Below, piece by piece: positions 23,347-33,234 of a stretch of DNA of 64,000 nucleotides (position 1 is its first letter; every line of letters starts with the position of its first letter). The position numbers and the translations under genes are program-made. The DNA is from an uncultured Lachnospiraceae bacterium (GTDB lineage Bacteria; Bacillota; Clostridia; Lachnospirales; Lachnospiraceae), in assembly GCA_910585715.1 (NCBI GenBank), contig CAJUEX010000012.1, positions 18,829-82,828 on the forward strand. Direction: 5' to 3'. The notes under the pieces are model-generated. The model was not told where the DNA came from and ran no database searches. It saw only the letters and a list, made by a program, of their open reading frames with translations.

Positions 23347-24075
23347 GTGCTCATATTGATTATTACCATGCACTTCATAAAAAACAAAGTCATTGACAAG
23401 GTTTATCAGAAGCATATTAACGATAAAAAATATATTAAGAAATGCAGGAAATTTTCAGATATTGTGATAAGAAAAATACAGAAATCAAGATGTCCCTGGT
23501 GCGGGGAATTGTCAGATATCAGTGCCACAGCCTATCTTGCAAGCGGAACAAGTGCGGACAGATGCAGTGAATGCGGATGGTATGCAGTACCTTACAATTA
23601 TGTTATGGAAAAAATTTTGAATCCCTGCACGGATATAGCTGTCTGGATATTATTTATAGCAGCAAGAAAATATACAATGTTATACGTTATCGTATATATC
23701 ATAGTAAAAATTTTTTATTATCATTTTTTTAGAAATTACGTTCCCTACAAAAGGATAAACGGAAAAAACAAAGACACACGGGTTTCAGAAAAAATGCTGG
23801 AGGAAGAATTTTTGTGCAGAGCCAGCATTGATTTTCATGTATCGTTGCGGAAGGTATTTCTGCTTTGGGACAATAGAATTTTAATCCTGATAGCTGTTAA
23901 TGAACATGGTATTTCCACCTCGCAGCCCTTATGCGTAAGGATTATAAAAGACGATGGGGCATACAGGCTCACAAAAATCGATAACGAAATAAAATTTGAT
24001 AAAAGCGGTCTTAAGCGCTTTTTTGTGTATCTGGGTGATGATAAAATTGTTGAGGGAACGGTGATAAATCTTTAA
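23347..24075 (+). CDS. Membrane protein with a zinc-ribbon motif, unknown function
   Basis: A 242-residue ORF with two CxxC pairs (CPWCGELS ... CSECGWYA, residues ~44-78), a zinc ribbon, then one or two hydrophobic segments (~95-130, WILFIAARKYTMLYVIVYIIV) and a soluble C-terminal domain. The apparent start is GTG 23347 without a clear ribosome-binding site; ATG 23368 is an alternative. It is one of the few plus-strand genes, lies just outside the island and converges on miaA. It may be the tail of a broken longer gene. Confidence 0.5.
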   Translation: MLILIITMHFIKNKVIDKVYQKHINDKKYIKKCRKFSDIVIRKIQKSRCPWCGELSDISATAYLASGTSADRCSECGWYAVPYNYVMEKILNPCTDIAVWILFIAARKYTMLYVIVYIIVKIFYYHFFRNYVPYKRINGKNKDTRVSEKMLEEEFLCRASIDFHVSLRKVFLLWDNRILILIAVNEHGISTSQPLCVRIIKDDGAYRLTKIDNEIKFDKSGLKRFFVYLGDDKIVEGTVINL

Positions 24076-24099
24076 TATCAAACAAACAGCATTTAAAAA

Positions 24100-25038
24100 T
24101 CATTCCGCCATATTTATCTTGCCTTCCATAAACTCCAGAATTTTCTCCAAGTCATACCCAAACTGCCCCTTATCCACCCAAATCACATTTCTCTCCCGGC
24201 GAAACCAGGTAAGCTGCCTTTTGGCAAAGTGCCGTGTATCTCTTTTAATGAAATACACCGCCTGTTCCAAATCATATTCTCCCTCCAGATAGGCAAGTAT
24301 TTCCTTATACCCAAGCCCCTGCATGGAAACCATATTTTTGTGACAGCCCATGTCTTTCAGCTTTTTCACCTCTTCCACAAGTCCTGCCGCAAGCATGCTG
24401 TCCACCCGTTTATCAATATTCTTATAAAGCCGTTCCCTTTCATCCGTCAGCACAAAAAATGCAGCCTGATAGGGAGACTCTTTTTGTCTTTGCAGCCTGT
24501 TATGCTCCGAAATCTTTTCCTTTGTGAGCCTGTAATATTCGATAGCGCGGATTACCCGCTTTACATTATTTTCATGGATTTCCTCTGCAGCCTCCGGGTC
24601 GATTTCCCGAAGCATTTCATGCAGGAAAGGGGCACCCTTTTCTTTGGCAATCTGCTCCAGCTCTGCGCGGATTTCCGTGTTATCGTCATTTTCCGTAAAA
24701 TCGATATCATACAGCAGCGCCTGAATATAAAAGCCCGTTCCGCCCACTAAAACAGGTATCTTTCCTTTGGCATAAACTGCTTCCATGGCTTCTTTTGCCA
24801 AATCTTTAAAAACCCGCACGGAAAATTCCTCAAAGGGGCTTAAACAGTCTATCAGATAATGGGGAATCCCCTGCATTTCCTCTTTTTTTATTTTGGCAGA
24901 GCCGATATCCATATGCCGGTACACCTGCATGGAATCAGCGGAGATAATTTCCCCGCCAATCCGCTTTGCTAACTTTATGGACAATTCTGTTTTTCCCACA
25001 CCGGTAGGCCCGGCTAAAATAATCAGCTTTTTTTTCAT
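24100..25038 (-). CDS. miaA: tRNA dimethylallyltransferase
   Basis: Adds the dimethylallyl group to A37 of tRNAs reading UNN codons; MiaB later thiomethylates it. The 312-residue protein has P-loop AGPTGVGKTELSI, SADSMQVYRHMDIGSAK and VGGTGFYIQALLYD, all typical. Its ATG overlaps the mutL stop by four bases (ATGA). It ends the mutS-mutL-miaA run and converges on the zinc-ribbon gene with only 24 bases between, with no obvious terminator. Confidence 0.97.
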   Translation of the reverse strand: MKKKLIILAGPTGVGKTELSIKLAKRIGGEIISADSMQVYRHMDIGSAKIKKEEMQGIPHYLIDCLSPFEEFSVRVFKDLAKEAMEAVYAKGKIPVLVGGTGFYIQALLYDIDFTENDDNTEIRAELEQIAKEKGAPFLHEMLREIDPEAAEEIHENNVKRVIRAIEYYRLTKEKISEHNRLQRQKESPYQAAFFVLTDERERLYKNIDKRVDSMLAAGLVEEVKKLKDMGCHKNMVSMQGLGYKEILAYLEGEYDLEQAVYFIKRDTRHFAKRQLTWFRRERNVIWVDKGQFGYDLEKILEFMEGKINMAE

Positions 25039-27194
25039 GATACGACCCTTTTAAACTTTTTCTCAATTTCATATTTGGACATGGAAATAATGGTAGGCCT
25101 TCCATGAGGGCAATGGTATGGATTTTCCAAAGTAAATAACGTATCCACTAATTCCTTTGCTTCCGCCATGGACAAATCCTGTCCGCCCTTTACCGCAGCC
25201 TTACAGGACATGCTTGCCAGCTTTTGCAAAATCAACTGATTGTCCCCTTTTACCGGAAATTCCAAAAGCTCGTCAATGGTTTCCAGAAACAGCTCCTTTT
25301 CCCCATAGCCATATAGATTAGCGGGAACTGCCCGAAGGGCAAATTCTTCCCCGCCAAACTCCTCTATTTCAAAGCCCATGGACGTAAAATGCTCCTCATA
25401 CTCCTGCAGCACCGCCTGTTCCTTATCTGACAGGGTGACGATAACCGGCGGATTCAATAACTGGGATTCCACCGTTCCTTCCTTTAATTTCTTCATAAAC
25501 ATTTCATACATGACTTTTTCATGAGCTGCATGCTGGTCAATGATATACAGCTTATCCTTCAAGGTTACAAGCCAGTAGGTTTTAAAAATCTGTCCCAGAA
25601 TCTGATATTCTTCCTTTGCCTCATCTGTAAAAAAGGAATCCTCAAATAAATTCAGCTGTTCGCTTGTATCTACAAGAATCTGGTCCTTTTGCTTAATAAT
25701 ATTGGAATGCAGCTTTTCTTCCCTTGCTGCTTTAGAAGGCTCTTCCCTTCCAAATATTTTTGCCGGCATGGTATTTGACTGCTGTTCCGGTTTGAAATCT
25801 TCAAAGAACAATTCTTTTCCGGATTGGGACTTTCCTGCCGGTTCAGTACCTACACCTCTGTTCAGACATCCTTCCTTATCCAAATCGGGAGCTTTCTCTG
25901 TAATTTCACTGCCGTTCATCCCCACAGGCTTTTGAATGTCTGACATATTCTCTGTTTTTTGGCCAGAAGTTATCTCCCTTTGCGTTTCCCCATTTTTCAT
26001 GTTCCCAGGCTGTCCATCCGCCATGTTCTCTGCCTTCTGCCCATTTGTCATCGAAGCTTTGCCTGCATAATATCCGGAGGTTTCAAAAACCCTGCCGGCA
26101 CGCTTTGTTTCAAAGGGCTCCGGGATTTCTTTCGTCAAAAGCCGCTCTCTTGCAGCAGCTTCCTTTTTTGTTTCCTTTTCCTCTTCCCCCATTTCCGGAA
26201 TAAAATCCTTATGACTCATGGCATCCTTTACCGCTTCCGAAAAGAACTTTGCTATGGTCTCCGGTCCGGTAATGCGTATTTCCATTTTGGTAGGATGGAC
26301 GTTGACATCAATCCGCCTTGTATCAATGGTAAAATAAAGCACTGCAAAAGGATATTTATGCTGCATCACATACTGTCTGCAGCCTTCCTCCAGAGCTGCG
26401 GAAAGAATCCGGCTCTTTACATATCTTCCGTTGACGAAAAAGATTTCAAAGGTTCTGGTTGCCCTGTTTAACACCGGCTTACCCAGATACCCCTTTATAT
26501 GAATGCCTTCCATTTCCGCTTCCATGGGTACTAAGTTAGCCGCCGCTTCCTTTCCATAAAGCCGGTAAATAATTTCTCCCACATCTCCGTTTCCCGACGT
26601 ATAAAATTTGGTCTGTCCGTTGCTTATGAATTTAAAGGAAATATCCGGTTTTGACAGGGCGATTCTCTGCATCAGGTCGCCGATATAACCTGCCTCCGTC
26701 ATATTAGTCTTTAAAAACTTCCTTCTGGCAGGGGTATTATAAAATATATTTCTGGCAACCACTGTAGTGCCGTCAGGAGCGCCTACGTCCTCAGGCTCTT
26801 CCATTTTACCGCCGTTACATTGGATTCGGGTGCCTACAAAAGCTGCAGAAATCTTTGTAATCAGCTCTACCTGACAGACTGCGCTTATACTGGATAAAGC
26901 TTCTCCCCGAAAGCCAAGGCTCTGAATGGTTTCCAAATCCTCTTCCGTCTGTATCTTGCTGGTGGCATGTCTTAAAAAAGCCTTTGTAATCTGGCTTTTT
27001 TCAATACCACAGCCGTTATCCGTCACCCGGATAAGACTTGTTCCCCCATCCTTTATTTCCACCGTGATAATATCCGCTCCGGCATCTATGGAATTTTCCA
27101 CCAGCTCCTTTACAATGCTGGAAGGGCGTTCCACCACTTCTCCGGCTGCTATTTTGTCTACGGTTATTTCATCTAATACATGAATGACTGCCAT
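25035..27194 (-). CDS. mutL: DNA mismatch repair endonuclease MutL
   Basis: A 719-residue GHKL ATPase with motifs ELVENSIDAGA, DNGCGI and LGFRGEALSSI, and a C-terminal dimerisation/endonuclease domain. The metal-binding motif DQHAAHEKVMYE, plus SCKAAVKGG and CPHGRPT, mark it as a nicking MutL, as expected without MutH. The linker (~350-500) is low-complexity with partial GQKxENM repeats. ATG 27194 has a GGAGAAA site. It follows mutS after a 319-base gap. Confidence 0.97.
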   Translation of the reverse strand: MAVIHVLDEITVDKIAAGEVVERPSSIVKELVENSIDAGADIITVEIKDGGTSLIRVTDNGCGIEKSQITKAFLRHATSKIQTEEDLETIQSLGFRGEALSSISAVCQVELITKISAAFVGTRIQCNGGKMEEPEDVGAPDGTTVVARNIFYNTPARRKFLKTNMTEAGYIGDLMQRIALSKPDISFKFISNGQTKFYTSGNGDVGEIIYRLYGKEAAANLVPMEAEMEGIHIKGYLGKPVLNRATRTFEIFFVNGRYVKSRILSAALEEGCRQYVMQHKYPFAVLYFTIDTRRIDVNVHPTKMEIRITGPETIAKFFSEAVKDAMSHKDFIPEMGEEEKETKKEAAARERLLTKEIPEPFETKRAGRVFETSGYYAGKASMTNGQKAENMADGQPGNMKNGETQREITSGQKTENMSDIQKPVGMNGSEITEKAPDLDKEGCLNRGVGTEPAGKSQSGKELFFEDFKPEQQSNTMPAKIFGREEPSKAAREEKLHSNIIKQKDQILVDTSEQLNLFEDSFFTDEAKEEYQILGQIFKTYWLVTLKDKLYIIDQHAAHEKVMYEMFMKKLKEGTVESQLLNPPVIVTLSDKEQAVLQEYEEHFTSMGFEIEEFGGEEFALRAVPANLYGYGEKELFLETIDELLEFPVKGDNQLILQKLASMSCKAAVKGGQDLSMAEAKELVDTLFTLENPYHCPHGRPTIISMSKYEIEKKFKRVVS

Positions 27195-27513
27195 GATTTT
27201 CTCCTATATGCTGCATTTTCTCATATATATTGTTTTTCTTCTATAACGTTTCATTTTCTTTTATATGTTGCTTTTTCTTTCATGAAGTGAAATGCTTCAG
27301 TTTTTTTATTCTCATTTATACTTTTTAATTAATTTATATATTTTAAATTTTTTTTATTTTTTTCTGTTCCGGCTATTTCCAGCCTCCATTTCTTTTTCCA
27401 TTCTGCGTCTGATTTGTACAAAACCTGCCAAAACCATTTACAGGCATGTTTATCCCGGTGACTTCCAAGGTTTTCTAAGCTTTTCCTAAATTTTTCTAAG
27501 TCTTTTACAAACC
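27195..27513. other. AT-rich gap between mutS and mutL, no gene seen
   Basis: The segment is strongly T-rich on the plus strand. A hairpin TGAAG-TGAAATG-CTTCA (27283-27299) is followed by seven T in plus orientation, although no plus-strand gene precedes it. A 63-codon GTG frame overlaps the end of mutS (27329-27520) but looks like chance. No promoter stands out. Confidence 0.5.
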
Positions 27514-30159
27514 TTACCACCGGTTTTTCACCAGATTCTGCAGCTTATATAAAGTATTTAAGGCATCCAATGGAGTCAGGTTTGAAATATCCACCTGAGA
27601 AAGCTCTTTAATAATGTCCTCATCTTTTACCGTATCAAACAATGTCATCTGCTCCAAATCCACCTGGTCATAGGACTTTACCTTTTTCTTATCCTGCTTT
27701 GTATCTATTGAAATAGCCTGCACCTTTTCCGTAATATCATTGTCGCTAATCTGTTCAGCAATTTCCTTTGCCCTGTCAATGACCACATCCGGCACCCCGG
27801 CAAGCTTTGCCACCTGAATGCCATAGCTTTTATCTGCCCCGCCCTTGATAATCCGGCGCAAAAATACAATATCGTCCCCTTTTTCCTTTACCGCAATGCA
27901 ATAATTGTTTACATTGTTCATTTTTCCTTCCAGCTCGGTAAGCTCATGGTAATGGGTAGCAAATAAGGTTTTTGCACCAAGAAGCCGTTTGTTGCTTATA
28001 TGCTCAATAACCGCCCAGGCAATGGAAAGCCCGTCAAAGGTAGAAGTTCCCCTTCCGATTTCATCCAGTATCAAAAGGCTGTTTGCGGTTGCGTTTCTTA
28101 AGATATTGGCTACCTCATTCATTTCCACCATAAAGGTACTCTGTCCGCTTGCCAAATCATCTGAAGCGCCCACTCTTGTAAATATCCGGTCCACTATACC
28201 GATATCAGCGCTGGCCGCCGGAACAAAGCTGCCAATCTGGGTCATCAGCACAATCAGGGCGCTTTGACGCATATAAGTGGATTTTCCCGCCATATTGGGG
28301 CCTGTAATAATGGAAATAAGATGTTTTCCGCTGTCTAAAAAGGTATCGTTGGCAATGAACATATCATTAACTATCATTTTCTCCACTACCGGATGCCTTC
28401 CGCCTTTGATATGTATGGTTCCTTTTTCATTCAGCTTTGGCCGCACATAATTATTCCGCTCCGCCACATAAGCAAGGGAGGTGAACACATCAAGCCTTGC
28501 AACCGCCTTTGCGGTTTTCTGTATGCGCTCTACCGCCTCCCCTATCCGGTCCCTGATGCTGCAATACAGCTCATACTCCAGTCCATACAGCTTATCCTCT
28601 GCATTTAAGATAGTGTCCTCTAACTCCTTCAGCCTTGGTGTAGTATACCGTTCCGCATTGGCTAATGTCTGCTTCCGGATATAATCCTCCGGCACCAAAT
28701 CCTTATAGGAGTTAGTCACTTCAAAATAATAGCCGAATACTTTGTTATATTTTACTTTTAAATTTTTAATGCCGGTTCTTTCCCTGTCTTCATTTTCCAG
28801 CTGGGCAAGCCAGGTCTTTCCCTGGGTCTTTGCCTGCCTTAAGCTGTCCACCGTTTCATGGAAGCCCTCTTTGATAATGCCGCCCTCTTTGATGGCAATA
28901 GGAGGTTCCTCTATTATGGCGTCCTGTATCAATGTATAAATATCCGACAGGTCGTCTATTCCCTGCTGAATATCAGTTAGCAATGGCTTACTAAATCCCT
29001 CCAGCACTGTTTTAATATGGGGAAGCATTTCCAGAGAATTGCAAAAAGCAATCAAATCCCTTGGATTTGCTGTCTTATAGCTGATTTTCCCAAGCAGCCT
29101 CTCCAAATCGTAAATGGGATTCAGGTATTCCCGAAGCTCGTCCCGGCAAATCATATTCTCATTCAGTTCTTCTATGGCGTCCAGCCTTTTTTCGATTTCT
29201 TCCTTTTCCACAAGAGGCTGCTCCACATAGGTTCTTAACATCCTTGCCCCCATGGCGGTTTTGGTCTTGTCAAGAACCCATAAAAGGGAGCCCCTTTTCT
29301 GTTTTTCCCGCAAAGTTTCCACCAGTTCCAGATTTCTTCTGGTGGAACTGTCAAGCAGCATGTATTTGCTGGCTATGTAAGGATTTAAATGGGTAATATG
29401 GCTTAAGGAGCTTTTCTGGGTCTCATACAAGTATTGCAGCACCGCCCCTGCACTGATAAGCCCCGCCGGAAAATCATCAATTCCAAGAGCCGTCATGGTA
29501 TTCACATGAAAATGCTTCAATAACAGCTTCTTACACGTATCGTCATCAAAATACCATGCCTCCAGATGATATACGGTAATATTCAGTCTTCCCCTTAAGT
29601 CCTCCACATCTATGCCGCTGACTAAAAAACCATCGTTGCAAACGATTTCCGTAGGCATGAATTTATTGATTTCATCCAACAGCTTCTTATTGTCTTCCAC
29701 TTCCGTCACATAAAAGTCCCCGGTGGTAATGTCGATAACGGAAATGCCGATTTTATCGGAAAGATGCACCACACACATAAGATAATTGTTTTTTGTTTCC
29801 TCCAAAGCCTGCATATTCAGATTGGTGCCGGGGGTGACGATGCGCACCACATCTCTTTTTACAATTCCTTTTGCAAGCTTTGGATCTTCCAGCTGCTCGC
29901 AGATGGCTACTTTATAGCCTTTGGATACAAGCTTATTTAAATAACCGTCCACCGCATGATATGGAATGCCGCACATGGGCGCCCTTTCCTCTAATCCGCA
30001 GTTCTTTCCGGTCAATGTAATTTCCAGTTCCTTAGAAGCAGTCAGGGCGTCCTCGAAAAACATTTCATAGAAATCCCCCAGCCGGTAGAAAAGAATGCAG
30101 TCCTTATACTGCTCCTTTGTTTCCAGATACTGCTTCATCATTGGTGTTAATTCTGCCAC
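27514..30159 (-). CDS. mutS: DNA mismatch recognition protein MutS
   Basis: An 881-residue mismatch-binding ATPase. The N-terminal mismatch wedge has LGDFYEMFFEDA (Phe-x-Glu), and the C-terminal ATPase has GPNMAGKSTYMRQ, ILDEIGRGTSTFDG and TLFATHYHEL. The start is GTG 30159 with AGGAGAG upstream. Length is normal for MutS1. A 458-base gap filled with repeats separates it from miaB upstream. Confidence 0.98.
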   Translation of the reverse strand: MAELTPMMKQYLETKEQYKDCILFYRLGDFYEMFFEDALTASKELEITLTGKNCGLEERAPMCGIPYHAVDGYLNKLVSKGYKVAICEQLEDPKLAKGIVKRDVVRIVTPGTNLNMQALEETKNNYLMCVVHLSDKIGISVIDITTGDFYVTEVEDNKKLLDEINKFMPTEIVCNDGFLVSGIDVEDLRGRLNITVYHLEAWYFDDDTCKKLLLKHFHVNTMTALGIDDFPAGLISAGAVLQYLYETQKSSLSHITHLNPYIASKYMLLDSSTRRNLELVETLREKQKRGSLLWVLDKTKTAMGARMLRTYVEQPLVEKEEIEKRLDAIEELNENMICRDELREYLNPIYDLERLLGKISYKTANPRDLIAFCNSLEMLPHIKTVLEGFSKPLLTDIQQGIDDLSDIYTLIQDAIIEEPPIAIKEGGIIKEGFHETVDSLRQAKTQGKTWLAQLENEDRERTGIKNLKVKYNKVFGYYFEVTNSYKDLVPEDYIRKQTLANAERYTTPRLKELEDTILNAEDKLYGLEYELYCSIRDRIGEAVERIQKTAKAVARLDVFTSLAYVAERNNYVRPKLNEKGTIHIKGGRHPVVEKMIVNDMFIANDTFLDSGKHLISIITGPNMAGKSTYMRQSALIVLMTQIGSFVPAASADIGIVDRIFTRVGASDDLASGQSTFMVEMNEVANILRNATANSLLILDEIGRGTSTFDGLSIAWAVIEHISNKRLLGAKTLFATHYHELTELEGKMNNVNNYCIAVKEKGDDIVFLRRIIKGGADKSYGIQVAKLAGVPDVVIDRAKEIAEQISDNDITEKVQAISIDTKQDKKKVKSYDQVDLEQMTLFDTVKDEDIIKELSQVDISNLTPLDALNTLYKLQNLVKNRW

Positions 30160-30254
30160 TTATATAACTCTCCTGTTCTTATGCTTTTCTTCGTACTTCC
30201 ACGATTATAGCACTTTTGAAAGAATTTTTCACCATTTGTAATAAAATTATTAAA

Positions 30255-30389
30255 TAAAAACGCAGCAGTGCTAAGCTCGAAAATACCTCGCTAAGCGCTG
30301 GCGTTTTTATAGGGACTCCTTTAGAAATCACTTTCTGCCTGCCACCGGTTCTGATTCCTGTGGAGGAAAGCGGAGGGCTGAACTGCTAC
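30255..30389 (-). repeat. Palindromic element, copy 4 (one arm lost)
   Basis: The core lies in minus orientation (as written on the plus strand: AACGCAGCAGTGCTAAGC, TCGAAAATACCTCGCTAAGC, GCTGGCGTTTTTATAGGGAC). A single arm follows, ending CTGAACTGCTAC. The opposite arm and part of the core are missing; the element stops at TAAAAACGC. Confidence 0.75.
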
Positions 30390-30429
30390 ATAAAAATTTA
30401 TCTATCGTCCATAGAAAGAGATGCAGAAA

Positions 30430-30552
30430 CTGCCGGATAGAAGTCTTATGAACCTCTATAAAACAATAATCACTGCATGCGTGTTTCCACCCATGAACCC
30501 GACCATATCTTTATAGAGCGCGAGTATTGCTCATAAGACTTCTATCCGGCAG
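30430..30552. repeat. Separate 22-bp perfect inverted repeat with inner stem
   Basis: Arms 30430-30451 and 30531-30552 (CTGCCGGATAGAAGTCTTAT...) are perfectly complementary. An inner 9-bp pair (CTCTATAAA / TTTATAGAG) lies at 30454-30462 and 30510-30518. It does not share the core or tips of the neighbouring element family. Confidence 0.7.
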
Positions 30553-30617
30553 CTTCTATATTTTCCATCTTACTTTTTAATTGGAAAATTGCTGAATTGT
30601 CAAAAACCAAACAGAAA

Positions 30618-32063
30618 TTATATCATTTCTCCTAAATAATAAAATCCTTTACATTCTTTTAACTTTACAGGAACAATTTTTCCGATAAGGGAAGAATCTC
30701 CTTTAAAATGAACCAATGTATTATTGGACAGTCTTCCTGTTACCAATGTTTCATCCTGCTCGTTGATTTCTTCCACCAGCGCTTCGGCAGTCTGTCCTGT
30801 TAACAGCCGGACTCTTTCTCTTGCTGTTTCCTGTACCACCTTTAAAAGCCTGTCAAAGTTTTCCTTTACTTCCTCTTGCGGAACCTGATTTTCCATTGCT
30901 GCCGCAGGGGTTCCTGTTCTTTTGGAATAAATGAAAGTAAAGGCATTGTCATACTGAACACGTTTTACCACGTCAATGGTTTCATCTACGTCTTCTTTGG
31001 TTTCTCCCGGAAATCCCACAATAATATCTGTAGTAATGGACAAATCAGGGATTTCCTTTCTTAATTTGCAGGCAAGCTCCAGATAGCTTTCCTTCGTATA
31101 CACCCGGTTCATGGCTTTTAAAATCCTGGTAGAACCGGATTGAAGGGGGAGATGAAGATGTCGGCATATTTTTTTTGATTCCTTCATAACCTGTATCAGC
31201 TCATCCGACAAATCCTTTGGATGTGACGTCATAAAGCGGATACGTTTCAATCCGTCAATTTTTTCAATTCCCCTCAGCAATTCCGCAAAAGTCATAGGCT
31301 CTTCTAAATTTTTCCCGTAGGAATTTACATTCTGTCCAAGCAGCATAACTTCCACAACACCTTCTGCCACAAGGTCCTTGATTTCCTTTATGATATCCTT
31401 GGGATTACGGCTTCTCTCCCTACCCCTCACGTAAGGCACGATACAATAACTGCAAAAGTTATTACAGCCAAACATAATGTTAATGCCGGATTTAAAAGCA
31501 TATTTCCGTTCCACCGGCAGATTTTCCACAATCTGATCCGTATCCTTCCAGATATCAATAATCATGTCTTCAGTTGTAAGCATTGCCACCAAAAGCTCCG
31601 GAAACTTGTATATATTATGGGTACCGAAAATCAAATCGACAAAAGAGTAACTTTTTTTAATCGTTTCTATTACGGATGGCTCTTGCATCATACAGCCGCA
31701 AAGAGCTATTTTTTTATGGGGGGTTTTCTTTTTCATACTATTCAGATTGCCGAGTCTTCCGTATACTCTTTGATTGGCATTGTCCCTTACGGTACAGGTA
31801 TTGTAAATAACAAGATCCGCCATATCTTCTGTTGCTGCTTCATAACCCGCAAGCTCTAAAATACCTGTCAGCTTTTCTGAATCCCTTGCATTCATCTGAC
31901 ACCCGAAGGTGGTAACACAATAGGTAAGTTTCCGTTTCTGCTGTTTTTCAAGCTGTGCTGTAAGCTTCCTTGCCATTGCAATAAAATAGTATTGTCTGTC
32001 CGGTTCGCTTTCTGGTGGCTCTACCATTTCCTGAAATTGTTCAAGCTCTATGTTTTGTAACAT
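30618..32063 (-). CDS. miaB: tRNA-2-methylthio-N6-dimethylallyladenosine synthase
   Basis: A radical-SAM methylthiotransferase acting on the i6A37 made by MiaA. The 481-residue protein has the N-terminal Cys set (TTFGCQMN, YNTCTVRDNA, LCGCMMQ), the radical-SAM CNNFCSYC motif (CxxxCxxC) and a C-terminal TRAM domain (~415-481). ATG 32063 has AAGGAGTAG upstream. Having miaB, mutS, mutL and miaA in one run places both steps of the modification together. Confidence 0.96.
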   Translation of the reverse strand: MLQNIELEQFQEMVEPPESEPDRQYYFIAMARKLTAQLEKQQKRKLTYCVTTFGCQMNARDSEKLTGILELAGYEAATEDMADLVIYNTCTVRDNANQRVYGRLGNLNSMKKKTPHKKIALCGCMMQEPSVIETIKKSYSFVDLIFGTHNIYKFPELLVAMLTTEDMIIDIWKDTDQIVENLPVERKYAFKSGINIMFGCNNFCSYCIVPYVRGRERSRNPKDIIKEIKDLVAEGVVEVMLLGQNVNSYGKNLEEPMTFAELLRGIEKIDGLKRIRFMTSHPKDLSDELIQVMKESKKICRHLHLPLQSGSTRILKAMNRVYTKESYLELACKLRKEIPDLSITTDIIVGFPGETKEDVDETIDVVKRVQYDNAFTFIYSKRTGTPAAAMENQVPQEEVKENFDRLLKVVQETARERVRLLTGQTAEALVEEINEQDETLVTGRLSNNTLVHFKGDSSLIGKIVPVKLKECKGFYYLGEMI

Positions 32064-32177
32064 CTTCTACTCCTTTTCGCACAAAGGAGCCGCCATACAA
32101 GTGTATTGTATCACAGCCCCTGTTTCTCTTAAATACCGTTACATGGTATGAAATGACCGTTCGTTGTTTCTGTGGTT

Positions 32178-33038
32178 CTATATAATATTCCGTATCCCTT
32201 CGCATATCTTCCCTGCCACCGCCGGATTATTCATGGTATACAGATGGATTCCATCAATATCATTCACCAGTAAATCAATAATCTGGCTTAGAGCATATGA
32301 CATTCCCGCATCAAAAAGCGCTTCTTTGTTATCCTCAAACTTATGGATAATTTTTTGAAAACGCACGGGAAAAGAGGCTCCGCACATAGTTACCATCCTC
32401 TTTATCTGGGCTGCATTGATTACCGGCATGATTCCCGGAATAATGGGGACGTTGATACCGCCAATCCTGCAGTCTTCAACAAAACGATAGAAATAATCGT
32501 TATCAAAGAACAGCTGGGAAAGCAACACTTGTGCTCCTGCATCCACTTTTTTCTTTAAATTCCTGATTTCGCTGATTCGGTTTTCTGACTCCGGATGACA
32601 TTCCGGATAACAGGCTCCTGCAATACAAAAATCTCCCCTTTGTTTTAGGTATTCCGTTAAATCGGAAGCATGCTTAAAATCTTCCTTTTCCTGAATATCA
32701 GGATTCTTATCCCCTCTTAGAGCAAGCACGTTTTGGATGCCTTCCTCTGTCAGGACCTTTGAAAATTCGTCTATTTCCGACTTGTCATAGCTGAGGCAGG
32801 TCAGATGCACTACCGGCTCCACCTGATATTCATATTTGATTTTCTTTGCCAGTTCTATTGTGCGGTTGCAGTTTGAACTGCCTCCGGCGCCAAATGTCAC
32901 GCTGATAAAATCAGGCTTCAATTCACATAAAACTTCCAAAGTGGCATCGATATTTTTCAGCTCGCTGTCCTTTTTCGGGGGAAAAATCTCAAAGGACAGA
33001 CTTCTCTTGTTTTTACTGTATATTTCTGAAATTTTCAT
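32178..33038 (-). CDS. metF: 5,10-methylenetetrahydrofolate reductase
   Basis: Reduces methylene-THF to methyl-THF with FAD for methionine synthesis. The 286-residue protein begins near SFEIFPPK, contains HLTCLSYDKSEI and NVLALRGDKNP, and VPIIPGIMPV is the usual substrate-loop region. ATG 33038 follows AAAGGGAAATAG. No riboswitch was seen upstream: that gap is filled by repeat copy 5. Confidence 0.95.
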   Translation of the reverse strand: MKISEIYSKNKRSLSFEIFPPKKDSELKNIDATLEVLCELKPDFISVTFGAGGSSNCNRTIELAKKIKYEYQVEPVVHLTCLSYDKSEIDEFSKVLTEEGIQNVLALRGDKNPDIQEKEDFKHASDLTEYLKQRGDFCIAGACYPECHPESENRISEIRNLKKKVDAGAQVLLSQLFFDNDYFYRFVEDCRIGGINVPIIPGIMPVINAAQIKRMVTMCGASFPVRFQKIIHKFEDNKEALFDAGMSYALSQIIDLLVNDIDGIHLYTMNNPAVAGKICEGIRNII

Positions 33039-33083
33039 TTCTATTTCCCTTTCTTTTGCTTCCTGAAAGAAGCAGGTGAATTT

Positions 33084-33234
33084 GTAACCGTTCAGACAGC
33101 AGATTTTCCTGCAGTTGTCCGGGGATCTTTTGTCAGAATATGATTTCTTAAGGAGTCCTTATAAAAACGCCAGTAGTTAGTGCACTGATACAGTACACTA
33201 GGTTTTTTCGAGCTTCGCACTGTTGCGTTTTTGT
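33084..33234 (+). repeat. Palindromic element, copy 5 (right arm lost at proA)
   Basis: The left arm begins GTAACCGTTCAGACAGCAG. The core follows (CTTAAGGAGTCCTTATAAAAA, CGCCAGTAGTTAG, TTTTTTCGAGCTTCGCACTG, TTGCGTTTTTGTC). Relative to other copies there is an extra ~18 bases (TGCACTGATACAGTACAC) in the core. The element is cut off at the proA stop codon (33235). Confidence 0.75.

Noticed and set aside
27329..27520. 63-codon GTG frame overlapping the end of mutS
   Set aside because: No ribosome-binding site, odd composition, no family pattern.
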